Part shown: in pieces, positions 1 to 10,242 of the stretch
Layout: each line of letters begins with the position of its first letter
Position numbering within the stretch: position 1 is the stretch's first letter
Source: Pegoplata infirma
Taxonomy: Eukaryota; Arthropoda; Insecta; Diptera; Anthomyiidae
Length of the DNA: 64,000 bases
Assembly (NCBI GenBank): GCA_963921195.1
Contig: OY992536.1
Coordinates: 107,472,778-107,536,777, forward strand
Direction of reading: 5' to 3'
The notes under the pieces: generated by a model
Databases searched by the model: none
What the model saw: the letters and a program-made list of their open reading frames with translations, nothing else
What the model was told of the DNA's origin: nothing
Position numbers and translations under genes: made by a program

Positions 1-275
1 AAAGGGGAAAAAAGTTCCCCCTTGGAGAACTAAACCAACCTAAGAAAAACCGCATTTTTTGAAGGGTTTTTTGTACTTTTGCTAAGCAAATGCAACATTC
101 TTATCTCAAAAGAAGTTCAAAATCGCAAGGGGAAGGTGCCCCTAACGTCTCCCACCAACCCCCCCCCCCCAAAAAAAAAAATACGCCCCTGGATTTTTTT
201 TATATTGTTTTTATACATTTTGGAGGGTATAAAAGATTCGGCATAGCCGAATGTAATACTCTCACTTGTTTATGT
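1..275. repeat. Helentron/DINE-like repeat fragments
   Basis: Bases 1-60 are the reverse complement of the module seen at 35330 and 40310 (GGTTGGTTTAGTTCTT, then GGGGAACTTTTTTCC). Bases 220-275 read GGAGGGTATAAAAG, a hairpin TTCGGCataGCCGAA and then CTCACTTGTTT, which is the 3' end expected for the DINE-1/INE-1-like family. There is no coding content. The two parts lie in opposite orientations, so at least two broken copies abut here. Confidence 0.6.
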
Positions 276-289
276 TGAAATGTTCAAAA

Positions 290-400
290 ATCAGTACAAT
301 CAGTACATATTTCAAAAAATCAGTACAAATCAGTACAACATCTTTTGATCAGTACACGTGATCAAAAATCAGTACATGTACTGATCAAATCAGTACGTAT
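290..400. repeat. ATCAGTAC short-motif cluster
   Basis: The octamer ATCAGTAC recurs about eight times in roughly 110 bases, irregularly spaced. It includes the palindromic arrangement ATCAGTACATGTACTGAT near 369-386. This is probably subterminal repeat material of a DNA transposon, but no terminal repeats or target duplication were found. Bases 400-655 that follow show nothing recognisable. Confidence 0.5.
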
Positions 401-659
401 GGTCAGCCTAGTTATATTGTCTTCACATTAGCTCTCGGCAGGAGGCTAATCACGTTATATTAAAACTTTTAACGGTAGAAAAACGACATAAAAGTTAAAA
501 AAAATGTTTCATTATATTATTAAACTGTGTAGTCAAAAACAGAAACGCGTTCTAAACATCGACGATAGTCGACGTTCACTTTGCACTATAACAGTACATG
601 TCTTTATAAAATTTGTTCGCTTCTTCCCGTGAAACTATTTGTTTAAATTGGTTTGTCCA

Positions 660-768
660 GAGGCAACAGTGGGTTCATTGGTAACGTGCTAGCCTTTGAA
701 TGTGGGGGGTCGTGGGTACGATTCTAACCGATTTGTAATTTAATGAAAAAAAAAAACACTTGATCATG
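660..768 (+). repeat. tRNA-derived SINE or tRNA pseudogene
   Basis: The stretch from 665 to 735 has a tRNA-like D-arm/A-box region (GGTTCATTGGTAACGTGC), an anticodon-arm-like stretch (CTTTGAATG) and a B-box-like T-arm (GGGTACGATTCTA). It is followed by an A-rich tail (AATGAAAAAAAAAAAC). Internal pol III boxes plus a poly-A tail are the hallmark of a tRNA-derived SINE. Arms are mismatched, so it is not a functional tRNA. Bases 770-1290 downstream hold no recognisable gene. Confidence 0.5.
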
Positions 769-1289
769 AGATCAAAATTATTAATAATATGTATATGGTT
801 TGTCCACTAAACTTATGTTGACAGTTGAAGAGTACTGCCCTTCAATGCAATGTAGGAATCTGAAGACCCTGGTGCTCGGTTCTTCACCTAAACCACACGG
901 GTGTTGTCTTGTTCAGATTCAGAGACCTATGTGTGTATACCTAAGGCTTGTATTTCTACCACAAAACACAGCAGTAGAGAAAAAGCGGGTTCTTTTTGGA
1001 TATCCTCTCCTAACTTTAACCATAACCCTTGTGCTCCACTCACCTTCTACAATATCCGAAAGAGCACAAAATTAATCCATTTTACGCACAACGAACTGTA
1101 AATTCTAGTTTGTAATACTTGATATGTAAAGCCAATATCTGTAAAAGTATTGATCCCGTCAGAACAAAGTTTCACTACCTCGTCTGGTATCTCATTATCG
1201 TCACCACTTCTATGGCCCCAGCCCATATGTTGGTATTACATAGCTTGCATAGCATTCATAAAACATTTTCTATTTCCACCGAGCTGTTC

Positions 1290-2340
1290 TAAAAAAAATT
1301 GCTGACGTGAATATCACTATTGTGTTTTGTCAAAATCAGGGAGATTATGTAGTTGCATAGATCTCATTGAAACAAGTCTCTATCCAGATTGCGTCGGACA
1401 TTCATATAAAAGTGTTTGATAGTTTGCAACTTCTCCTATAAATACAGCTTCTGTAGAAGTCATTTGATGGCATTCTTAGTCCGTCAAAATACCTTCTTTT
1501 AGGCGATAAGCTGGATGGCATGTTAATTCACAGGTTCATCCATTTTCCTATCTCTGATTAGTTTTCTCAGCGCAACGAAGTCGTAGTTTGTGCCTGCAAG
1601 TTTCTTAAGGCACCACAATCCAGTTTCATAAAAACCTTAAAGGACGTGCGGAAATTAAGGTCAGAGGTAGTTCTCAGCAATATTGATTCCAAGGACATGA
1701 ACAGCATTACTCTTTGGCTAGATGTTGACTTCGGTTGACAGCTTATTCCTTAATTGCTTCATCTCCGCCTGGTGAAAACTACAATGGACTGACAATATAC
1801 GAACCATAGTTAACTCAGCTCCTCTGGATAGAAGACTTCGAATCCCACTTGTGCTTGGTGTGTCGATTTTTCGGAGAAGAAACCTATTTAAAAATATTTG
1901 GATGCTTTATAATGGTGACGCTCATATAGGCTTCTATAAATAGAACAGACCACATTTTGTGGTACTGAAACCCAGTTCAGGTATTAAATGAAAAAGGACT
2001 TTCAGAGCTCCAGGGTTATATGTACAACGAAGACATTTTCTGCTTAATCGTGGTTTAGAAAACGTTTTCCATCTCCAAAGCAGATCAGACAGGTATTCCA
2101 TAAAAAGTATATTGTACTCGTACCACCACGGCTGCGTAAATCCAGTGACCTTATCTGGAACTAAACCCGACCGTTTTGCAAAAGCTCTTTAGCAGCTATC
2201 CTAGCTATTTTTTTCATCTGATAATAGTGCAGGAAACTTGGATTTGTCATTGCCTCTTGGTGGAGTAGTATTGAAATCCCCACTTTTGGCAAAGGCTATT
2301 AACACGACTCAGTGTTACTCTCCAGTTCTTATCCTGGTAA
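1290..2340 (-). pseudogene. Decayed non-LTR ORF2 fragment, family A (thumb, RNase H, zinc finger)
   Basis: Read on the minus strand through several frameshifts, this matches the same family as 37200-40250 and 55755-56790. Around 2150 it encodes WIYAAVVVRVQY (compare WLYTAVVRPVATY at 12030). Around 1850-1760 lie SGIRSLLSRGAELT and HCSFHQAEM, the RNase H region with its catalytic Glu context. Around 1560 lies LIRDRKMDEPV, and around 1450 a zinc-finger-like FYRSCIYRR. I infer an I/R1/LOA-group retrotransposon. No frame is open, so it is a dead relic. Bases 2340-2730 hold only AT-rich low-complexity sequence. Confidence 0.65.
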
Positions 2341-2734
2341 ATAACACTCTCACACTATTGCCAAAGTGACACGATCATTTAATTAAACCTTCGACCTACT
2401 TTAAAAAAAAACATCACCTAACATTTAACCGATTGTAGTAAGTTTAACTGTAACGACTGTAATTTCAACCATGAAATGAAAAAAAAAAATATGTAATAAT
2501 AACCAACAAAAACGAAAGTAATCAACAACTACAACAAACATTTTTCTTCTTTTTTTTTTTTGACGGATTTAAAGTCATGCCAGGCAGTCCAGACCATCCA
2601 TGTTATTAAGCAGACAGTATTAAAATGTATTATGAGAAATATAAAGTGAAGAGACGACGACTCAACCATTTGATATTGTTTATAGCTCAGAGATGGAAAA
2701 ATCGGTACTTAAGTACTTTTTTCAGAATAGTGTA

Positions 2735-3245
2735 AGTCTCTGTGGGTTCCGGTTCATAGGGGAAACGAGATTGCCGACTCTTTGGAAAATCTTCTCTGCG
2801 ATACAATTCCTCACAATCCGGAACCTCAGATTGGTATAGGCTTGACGTGGCTGATTCGTTGGATCAAGTCTCATATGAAAACAATTTTCATGGAAAGATA
2901 GTCAAATGAGTTGGCATGCAAGAATACCAAACGTTTTGTGATTAGGCCAGACAAGAACGTGGCTAACTATCTACTCAGTCTCAGTAGAATAGACTGTCGC
3001 AGACTTACTGGCTTAATTACGGGACACAATGCCTGTGGGGTCTGATATGTCTTATCAGACACATTATGTGCAGCATGTTGTCCAGCGTTCTCAAGGGCTA
3101 GACTGCGGATATTGGGTTCTGATATTCTGTCAATGGACAAGGTCCATGGACTTCCCTTGTCTGATTTTCTCAAGTTTGTGAAAGCAACTGAGAAAATCTG
3201 AATCAGCTTTTTTTCATTCTATTTCTTCTAAACCTTTTCTCATAC
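2735..3245 (+). pseudogene. Decayed non-LTR ORF2 C-terminus (RNase H end, zinc-finger region)
   Basis: Plus-strand pieces read VPVHRGNEIADSLENLL (the last RNase H motif, normally VPGH..GNE.AD) at about 2746-2797, and SRIDCRRLTGLITGHNACG at about 2980-3036, which aligns with the IRSVINLITGHNKLAKH segment of the better copy at 13010. Frameshifts follow, and the reading ends near LSDFLKFVKATEKI. Its 3' flank is cut at about 3250 by the next element; matching 3' sequence (GGTACGGTACAATGGAC) resumes near 13440. It is therefore an older element invaded by the 3262-13425 copy. Confidence 0.6.
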
Positions 3246-3288
3246 TTACTAACTAACTAACTTCAAGGACACATCAAGACTGAGAAAA

Positions 3289-4131
3289 ATGCTGTCCAAA
3301 CAGCAAAATTCACTCAGTAATATTCAGGCCTCTAACGGCACCTGGACTGAAACTACGACGGATACGCTCAGTATTTTGTTTCAGACACACTTTCCAGGGT
3401 GTAATCTGGAACAAAGTGACGAAAAAATTTCATTAGTTAATCAGTTAGCATCATATCCGGAGGCTGCGAACATTATAAATTTGGAGACTGTCACATGGGC
3501 AGTTGGTACGTTTGGACCATACAAGTCACCAGGCATTGATGGAATCTATCCAAAAATGCTGCAGGAGGCTTTGAAGGTTATTGGTGGAAATCTTGTACAA
3601 GTTTATAGAACTTGTCTGAGGTACACGTATGTTCCCATTTCTTGGCGAAAGGTTAAGGTAGTTTTTATACCGAAAGCGGGTAAAATTCAGCACTTCAGTG
3701 CAAAGGATTATAGACCAATAAGCCTTTCCTCTTTTTTGTTAAAGACCTTAGAGCGGATTTTGGACGAATATATACGAAAGAAAATTCTTCCAGCGGGAAT
3801 TTCGTCTAGCCAACATGCTTACCTTAAAGGTAAATCTGTGGACTCGGCTCTACATTCACTGGTTCATCAAATTGAAAAGACGCTTTCTTTTGGTGAATAT
3901 ACCTTGGGCGTTTTTTTGGACATTGAGGGGGCTTTTAATAATGTAGAATCTATTGCAATTAGAAACGCTTTACAGAAAACTGGTGTCGATAATCCAGTTG
4001 TCGATTGGTTAATGGAAATGTTGATAAATAGGCACATTTGCTCAGAAATGGGCAGCACAAAGTTACATGCTGTAGCAACTAGGGGCACACCTCAGGGGGG
4101 TGTCATTTCTCCTTTGTTGTGGTTACTGGTA
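3289..4131 (+). pseudogene. Reverse transcriptase, N-terminal and fingers/palm part (family C segment 1)
   Basis: This 281-codon open segment carries the RT signatures in order: YKSPGIDGIYPKML (about residues 78-91), SWRKVKVVFIPKAGK (118-132), KDYRPISLSSFLLKTLERI (139-157), FLDIEGAFNNV with the first palm aspartate (209-219), and RGTPQGGVISPLLW (266-279). RT copies element RNA into DNA by target-primed reverse transcription. The natural frame continues upstream to about 3262, so the ATG at 3289 is internal rather than a true start. The segment stops because a transposon with a TA duplication is inserted after codon GTA; the YADD motif lies 6 kb away at 10142. Confidence 0.85.
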
Positions 4132-4579
4132 CACTCAAAATAATTCTACAGTAAAAAAATTAGTAAGTGCGTTGGTAGCCCAAATCTACTAATAAGTTAC
4201 CAACTACCAGTATTACAGTAGTTTTTTTAGTATCTTCAAAGTGCTAAAATTAGTATTTCTTACTGTTTAAGAGTAATTTTTGTTGGTAGTTGGTTTTACT
4301 ATTTTTTTTACTATTTTTAGTTCATAAAAGTACTAATATACAGTAATTTAATAGGTTTTTAATTTATTTTTGTTAGTAATTATTCCGTAAGGGGGCGCTT
4401 GTTTACAAGCAGAGCTACCAACTGTTTTTTTTTTTTTGCAAAATCGTCAAATTTGAATTCAGTGTTGTCATTATGTTACATATCGGGTATTTGCTGGTGC
4501 TTTTTTGGTCTTGCCGTTTTTTAAATACGCGTTTTTAAAAATAGGGTATTTATGGTGTTTTTCCATTTTTTCGCGACAT

Positions 4580-5680
4580 TTTTATACCCTCCACTCTAGT
4601 GATAGAGGGTATATATAAGTTTGTCATTCCGTTTGTAACACATCAAAATATTGGTCTAGGACCCCATAAAGTATATATATTCATGATCCTTGATCGATTT
4701 TAAGTCGATCTAGCGATGTCCGTCCGTCCGTCCGTCTGTCTGTCTGTCTGTCCGTTGAAAACACGCTAACTTTTGAAAGACTTAACGGAAGCTCCTGAAG
4801 TTTGACATATATGTTCTCTATTTACCGGGTCAGGTTGGTATTGCAATCCAGCGAAATCGGTCAAGTGGTTCAAAAGTTATGAGCAAAAGAGTAAATTTCG
4901 TCAAGGGTATTTTTCGAATTTACAAGATTAAAACCACTATAACTTTCGAAAGACAATTCTGAAGGGGCTGAAGCTTAGCATATATATTTGTCGTTCCCCA
5001 AGGCTGTTTAGTTTTGAATTTCAGCAAAATCGGTTCAGTAGTTCAAAAGTTATAAGCAAAGCACTGAATTTTAGATTTTTTTCACCTTAAACTGTTGAAA
5101 ACTAGATAAACAAGTTTTAAAAGCATGGTGAAATACCAGTTTTTTAAAACTTGTTGTTGTTTGTTTTATTGTCGTGGGGTGCAGTTTAGTTGTTAGACAA
5201 GTAAATATTTGTTATTGTTGTTGTTTTTGTAACTGTATGTAACGGTGTATAGTAAGAATTTTTGGAATAAAATCAAATGAAGTAAAATAAAAAGTGGGAA
5301 ATATGTGAAATATTTTTTTTTTGTATTGCATATACTAGGTATAAAACAACAAAAATATTTTACAAAGTAATTTTGTTACTCAGAGAAATTGTACACTAAA
5401 AAAAATATTTACACTAAAAAAAATGTTACACTCAAAAAAAATGTATACATAATTTTTTTTTTAATGAAATGTCACACTCAAAAAAATGCTGACAGTCAAA
5501 AAAATTTTACACTCAAAAAAATTTGATTGATTAAAAAAAAGTTTTACTCAAAATAATATATTTCTAATAAAAAATTTGTGATGCAATTTTTTGAAATTTT
5601 TTTAGAAAATTACTATCAGATGACATTGTGGAGGGTATTCATAAATTCGACCAAGTCGAACTAAATTTTTCTACTTGTTT
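4580..5680 (+). mobile_element. Helentron-associated (DINE-1/INE-1-like) element, subfamily 1
   Basis: It begins TTTTTATACCCTCCACTC with a snap-back GAGGGTATATATAAG, continues with GGACCCCATAAAGTATATA and the (GTCC)n/(GTCT)n core at 4718-4752. It ends with GGAGGGTATTCATAAA, a hairpin TTCGACcaaGTCGAA (5646-5660) and CTACTTGTTT. This order matches the known INE-1 layout (recalled, not searched). Internal modules repeat 'AAATCGGTTCAGTAGTTCAAAAGTTAT'-type sequence. The 3' third holds several ACACTCAAAAAAA motifs identical to the ends of the TA-flanked elements. There is no Rep/helicase gene, so it is non-autonomous. Confidence 0.75.
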
Positions 5681-7460
5681 TTTTTTAATTTGTGATTTTT
5701 ATATTATCAATTTTTATATTATACTTACGCCTATGACCTAATGAAATTGGAAAAAATCAGTCCCCTTTAAATTTGACTCAAGGTATCCTTTCAAAATTTG
5801 CAGGTAAACGTGTTTTGTGTTCACAAATCAAGATCCCAAATGTTCTCTCAAAATTCATGAAAATAAAAAATAATTGATTTATACTTTATAAGTATGCGTG
5901 AGCAGGTAACCAAGCCGACTAGGAATTTTTGGCGGGCCGCTGGCCACTGGCGGCTCGGCCCATTTTGCTTGCCGACGGCGGATTTCTTATGGAGTTGTAT
6001 TTTTCTAATGATGCAATCAAAATATGTATTTTTGACAGATGTAAATAAAGAAAATTTGGGTTATTTTCGAAAATTGTGTAACAGGCAAAACGCGCAAAAC
6101 AGTGACTCAAAAAGCGCTAAATTTGAATAAAGTAAAAAGCGATAAAAAAAAAATAAATTTAATTCAAGATTAAAAAAAAATTAGAAAATCATCAGGCCTA
6201 TTCACAGAATAAGTCTAAAAATTGTGAAATATCTTTTTTTGAAAATTTTCAACAAAGTTTTTCATTTCTTAGATTTAAAGAAATGCGCTTTTTGGGTGGT
6301 CGGATAGCTTTAAATCCAGCACGAAACGCGCTGAATTGGTATCGCTGTTTTTGGTTGTTATTTGATTCAAAATCTAATTAAGTTTTGTACCGGTCGTACA
6401 AAAATTAAAATTTTTCGCAATTTATTTTTTTTGTTGCATTAAGCAAATTTAGTTTTTGGATTATGTTTTTTGCTTCATCAAGACAATTTAGTTTTTGGAT
6501 TATAACATTTAAATATTGGGATTCCCCACGAAAGATATGAGTAAAATATTTTACTAAACTACCTGTCTAATATCACTTCATACGGATTGGAAATACTAAC
6601 AATATTTTTTAAAGAAAATGTATTATATTATATAATATTTTTTAATGAAAATGTATTATAAACTTTTTGGTACATATTTTCTACATTTTTTTACAACTAC
6701 GCATTTTTTAAAAATATTTAATGACTGTTGTTTTTTGAAACAATTTTGTTTACTGTCAAAATGAAGTAAAATGCATAAAAATTAAACTGATAAAATATCC
6801 AAACATTTCATTAAAAATGATCTGGGGCGTGTTGATTGAATGTAATACAAAAGTTTGTATTAAATTTATTGTGTTTTTAAGTAATATGAATGTAATATTA
6901 TTTTTACTCGTGATTGTATCAGCTTATTTATTTAATTTATGATAAAAAAAAATATTTTTATTATTGTTTTTTTGCGCTTTTTATTCTTTTAACCTTAAAA
7001 AGCACATTTCCATTTTTTTTAATTTTCTCTTTTTTCTTGTAGCTGATTTTTTTTTGTAAATTTTTACCCTTTTCCTACGATTTTTGCGTTTTTTTTTTCA
7101 TATTGGTAATGGCAACACTGTCTGTAATAACCACTACATTCTTCTTCACAATTCAGCAGCAAGCAGCAGACAGAAAAAATGAAGAGTACTCTATTTAATT
7201 ATAATTTCACTAAAATGACGCATTTTTTTATTTCTTAACATTAAAAGAGCATACTCCTAGCTGCAAATACAAAAAGTTCTTATTTTTTAAATGTACTTAT
7301 TATTTATAATTAAACCCAGTTCTTTATATTTCTTGCCGTCTGCTGCTTGCTGCTGCAGTGTGTGCGATCACCACGTTTTCTCGCATTTACCTGCAGTGCT
7401 ACCAACTGATTTTTCTGTTTGTTTAGTGCGAAAATGAATTAAAACCGAAACAACGCGATA
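5681..7460. other. AT-rich transposon interior without recognisable genes
   Basis: The stretch is AT-rich with long A and T runs. A short open frame around 5894-6130 does not resemble any family I know. The pair GCAGCAAGCAGCAGAC (about 7157) and GTCTGCTGCTTGCTGC (about 7339) is an inverted repeat of about 16 bp enclosing roughly 180 bp, possibly a tiny foldback element. Confidence 0.4.
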
Positions 7461-7624
7461 GAGAATAAACACAATTGGAGCGGGAAGCGTTTTTCCGCAA
7501 CTGTTCACACACGTTTTATATGACAACAAAATTCCGCCGCGTTTTTCCGCCAAATTAGATTCAATTCTATTTTTATGAGGACAATTGCGTTTTTCCGCTT
7601 CCCGCTCCAATTGTGATTATTCTC
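7461..7624. mobile_element. Small MITE with 29-bp terminal inverted repeats
   Basis: The left arm (7461-7489) begins GAGAATAAACACAATTGG and continues AGCGGGAAGCG. The right arm (7596-7624) is its reverse complement with one mismatch. The total length is 164 bp. The interior repeats GCGTTTTTCCGC three times. The ends and target duplication do not let me assign a superfamily. Confidence 0.6.
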
Positions 7625-7896
7625 ATACCCTGTCACGGAGTGTTTGTAAAAAAATATATATTATAAATTTATTAATTTAAATTGTGTTAAAGTAATTAAA
7701 TATATGCACGTTATTTATTTAAATATGCTCATTAAATAACATTAATAATAAAACTCCGTCAGTTTTTTTGTTTAATAGTTTTTTATTTCAATGGCTGTGT
7801 GAAAAAAACCCAAGCTGAAGAGAATATGGATATACACACGTATACAAAAAAATGTATGTTAAAAAAGCACCCTCTGTGGTAAAATGTTTGTACATA

Positions 7897-9546
7897 CACG
7901 CAAAAAAAAAATCTGTGTAAGATTGAGCAATCCTACTTGGTAAAACTTTTTTCATACCAAAAAAAAATTTTTACCAAATTTTTGCTAATATTATGCTTGT
8001 CGATGTTAAAGTAACATAATTCATTTTTTATGTAAAATAACCAAGTAGCTTGCTCAATAACGCAAATTACCTGCACAAAAATTTATCGAAAGAAAACAAC
8101 AAAAAAACAAAACAAATACAGACCGCCATTTTCATATTGTATTTTTGTGTGCGTGCGTTGTTCGTTTATTTTTTGTGTTATAAAAACGTAAAGAGGAAAT
8201 TGATATATAAAATAAAAATAAATTAATACATAAATAAAAATAAATAATTAGTTTTCTAAAAGATAAATAAATGTAAGATAAAAGAATGTTAAAGTTAATT
8301 TTGCTTTCATCACTTAAAACACCATTCAATAAGAAAAACCAATGGAGTCCCAGACGTATGTTTCGATGAATAACAAATGGAATGATAAAGTGAGTATACC
8401 CGCATTCCGAAGACACCAATAAGGTTTAATAGATTTTTAGTTAAAAATTAGTGTTTGGTTATAATTTTATATTTTTACAGGGTACTGCTAAATAAATTTT
8501 TGAAGCTATGGAGAATCCTTCACTACAATAAAAAGCGTGGACACCAATCCTGCCTTTAGTTATAAAATTAAAACCTAAAAACCCAAAGCCAAGGGAGTCC
8601 ATACCTGTTTTGATGAGTTACAAATGGAATGACAAAGTAAGTGTTCGTCCTTACCAAGAGACCAATGGGGTTAACCAATTTTTTAAATTAAAAATTTATG
8701 TTTTGTAATAATTTTCTATTTTTACAGGATGCTTTTAAATAAATTCGTAAAGCTATAGCGGATCCTTTACTTCAAGAAGAAGCGTAGGCAGCAGTCACTC
8801 GAGAAAATTGTACAAAAAGGGTCAGTTGGTCGGTGGTAAATTAAATCCTACACAACATTTATTATATTAATATGGATTTATTCTGTGAAAATTTTAAATT
8901 CAACAAATATACAAATTTTTACAAAAATTTATTGAAAATTTATTTTAGCATAAATGTGGTAATTTTTAGAATTATTTTTAGTCAGCTTTTCAAATAATTT
9001 TGGTATATTTCACCATATTTCTTTTGGAATATTTTACCAAGTTTTTGCTTAAATAGCATTAGCATTTTCTTCAAAATTTTTTACATAAGTGTTTTGGCTA
9101 AATTACGAAAACTACTTCGTCGGTTGTAGTTTTAGCATATTTTTGGTAAAATTATGCCAGATTTTTGCTCACTCCGACACAAGTTTTTTTTTGCGTGTAC
9201 ACAACATTTATTACATTAATATGGATTTATTCTGTGAACATTTTAAATTCAACAAATATACAAATTTTTACAAAAATTTATTGAAAATTTATTTTAGCAT
9301 AAATGTGGTAATTTTTAGCATTATTTTTAGTCACCTTTTCTAATAATTTTGGAATATTTCACCATATCTCTTTTGGTATATTTTACCAAGTTTTTACTTA
9401 AATAGCATTAGCATTTTCTTCAAAATTTTTTACATAAGTGTTTTGGCTAAATTACGAAAACTACTTCGTCGGTTGTAGTTTTAGCATATTTTTGGTAAAA
9501 TTATGCCAGATTTTTGCTCACTCCGACACAAGTTTTTTTTTGCGTG
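7897..9546. mobile_element. TA-flanked non-autonomous element with CACGCAAAA ends
   Basis: The left end CACGCAAAAAAAAAATC (after TA at 7895-7896) is inverted at the right end TTTTTTTTGCGTG (before TA at 9547-9548). Internal left and right sequences share inverted TTACCAAATTTTTGC-type motifs, and GAGCAAT..TTGCTC motifs occur near both ends. The right end is tandemly duplicated. No transposase was seen. It is nested within the 4132-10088 element and belongs to the same TA/CAC-end group. Confidence 0.65.
8335..8800 (+). pseudogene. Duplicated exon-intron-exon-like fragment of an unknown gene
   Basis: Two diverged direct copies, about 8340-8545 and 8590-8795, share one layout: GGAGTCC....TTTGATGA, then AACAAATGGAATGA, a donor-like site (GTGAGTAT at 8390, GTAAGTGT at 8638), an interior of about 85 bp, an acceptor-like TTTTTACAG (8480, 8728), and a downstream part. 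In copy 2 the downstream part could encode RKAIADPLLQEEA. Neither copy is an open gene. The conserved splice-like sites suggest genomic capture of a host or transposon gene piece, but I do not recognise the protein. Confidence 0.4.
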
Positions 9547-9548
9547 TA
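8850..9548. repeat. 349-bp tandem duplication of a transposon right end
   Basis: Copy 1 (8850-9198) and copy 2 (9199-9548) both start ACACAACATTTATTA and end TTTTTTTGCGTGT, with only a few per cent differences. The unit contains the terminal repeat of the 7897-9546 element, so the element end itself has been duplicated head to tail. Short open frames inside are low-complexity. Confidence 0.8.
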
Positions 9549-10088
9549 CATTTGAACATGTATTGAAAAAATATTATTTCTTTTTTATATTTTTAGCGAT
9601 CGTTTGCAAAATATATTTCAATGGTATGGCGACATCAATCAATTATTTTTTCAAATGTGGTACAATCAACGCTAAAAATTTTTTTAACAGCTTAAGAAGA
9701 CATGTAATTAAGTATATCTTAAACCCAAAGTAAAATAAAAATCATTTACATATATATAATTTTTTTCTGATTTTTATTTATTAAAATTGATATAGGTAGT
9801 AATTTTATTTACTAAAATTAGCAATTTTATTTACTAAAATTAGTAATTTTTTTTTTACTAAATAGGACACAAATTTAAAATATTTATGATTTTTTTAGTA
9901 ATTATATTTACTAAAACTGTAGTAAATTGCAGTAATATTTACTGTTTTTTTAGTATTTTTCATGTACTAGATATTAGTAACAAGTTTTAGTATTGATTAC
10001 CAATTCCTGCACTAGGTCCTTTTGGACTAAAACATTAGTACTCGTAGCTAAATTTTTAGTATTGAATACCCACGTTTTTTTTTGAGTG
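9549..10088. other. Right arm of the TA-flanked composite element
   Basis: The sequence is AT-rich with many TACTAAAATTAGTA-like units between 9790 and 10070 that mirror the left arm at 4150-4330. A short frame at 9503-9733 is low-complexity and not credible as a gene. Confidence 0.5.
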
Positions 10089-10090
10089 TA

Positions 10091-10242
10091 GTGAATGAGA
10101 TTCTCGATTCACTTAATGCAAAGGGTGTAACCGTTGTTGCTTATGCGGATGATCTTGTAGTTTTATCGTCAGGTAAATACCTGGACACAATATCGGATAT
10201 CTTGGACGATTCGTTGAAAACTTTGTCTTCATGGGCTAGGAG
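10091..10242 (+). pseudogene. Reverse transcriptase catalytic YADD segment (family C segment 2)
   Basis: The frame resumes directly after the TA-flanked insertion: VNEILDSLNAKGVTVVAYAD and then DLVVL. The YADD box, which holds the two catalytic palm aspartates, lies at 10142-10153. It runs on to TLSSWARS, where a hAT-like insertion interrupts. The segment is 152 nt, and the two leftover bases combine with 11762 to keep the frame, so the split is by insertion only and not by frameshift. Confidence 0.85.

Larger units (their letters stand above)
4132..10088. mobile_element. TA-flanked composite DNA element with CACTCAAAA ends
   Basis: The insert starts CACTCAAAATAATT and ends TTTTTTTTTGAGTG, with TA directly flanking both sides (4130-4131, 10089-10090). 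TA duplication plus short inverted ends suggests a Tc1/mariner-dependent non-autonomous element. The subterminal regions are rich in TTAGTA/TACTAA motifs at both ends (4150-4330 and 9790-10070). No transposase is seen. Inside are a Helentron-like copy, a small TIR element and a second TA-flanked element. Excision joins the surrounding retrotransposon frame exactly (LWLLV then VNEIL), which confirms both boundaries. Confidence 0.8.

Noticed and set aside
665..735. Functional tRNA gene
   Set aside because: The acceptor and anticodon arms do not pair well, and an A tail follows directly, so a SINE or pseudogene is more likely.
3867..4088. Minus-strand gene opposite the reverse transcriptase
   Set aside because: It is a shadow frame of the RT coding strand with no motif.
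8132..9733. Phe/Tyr-rich membrane-like proteins
   Set aside because: They are AT-rich low-complexity frames within a tandemly duplicated transposon end; identical text recurs in both copies.
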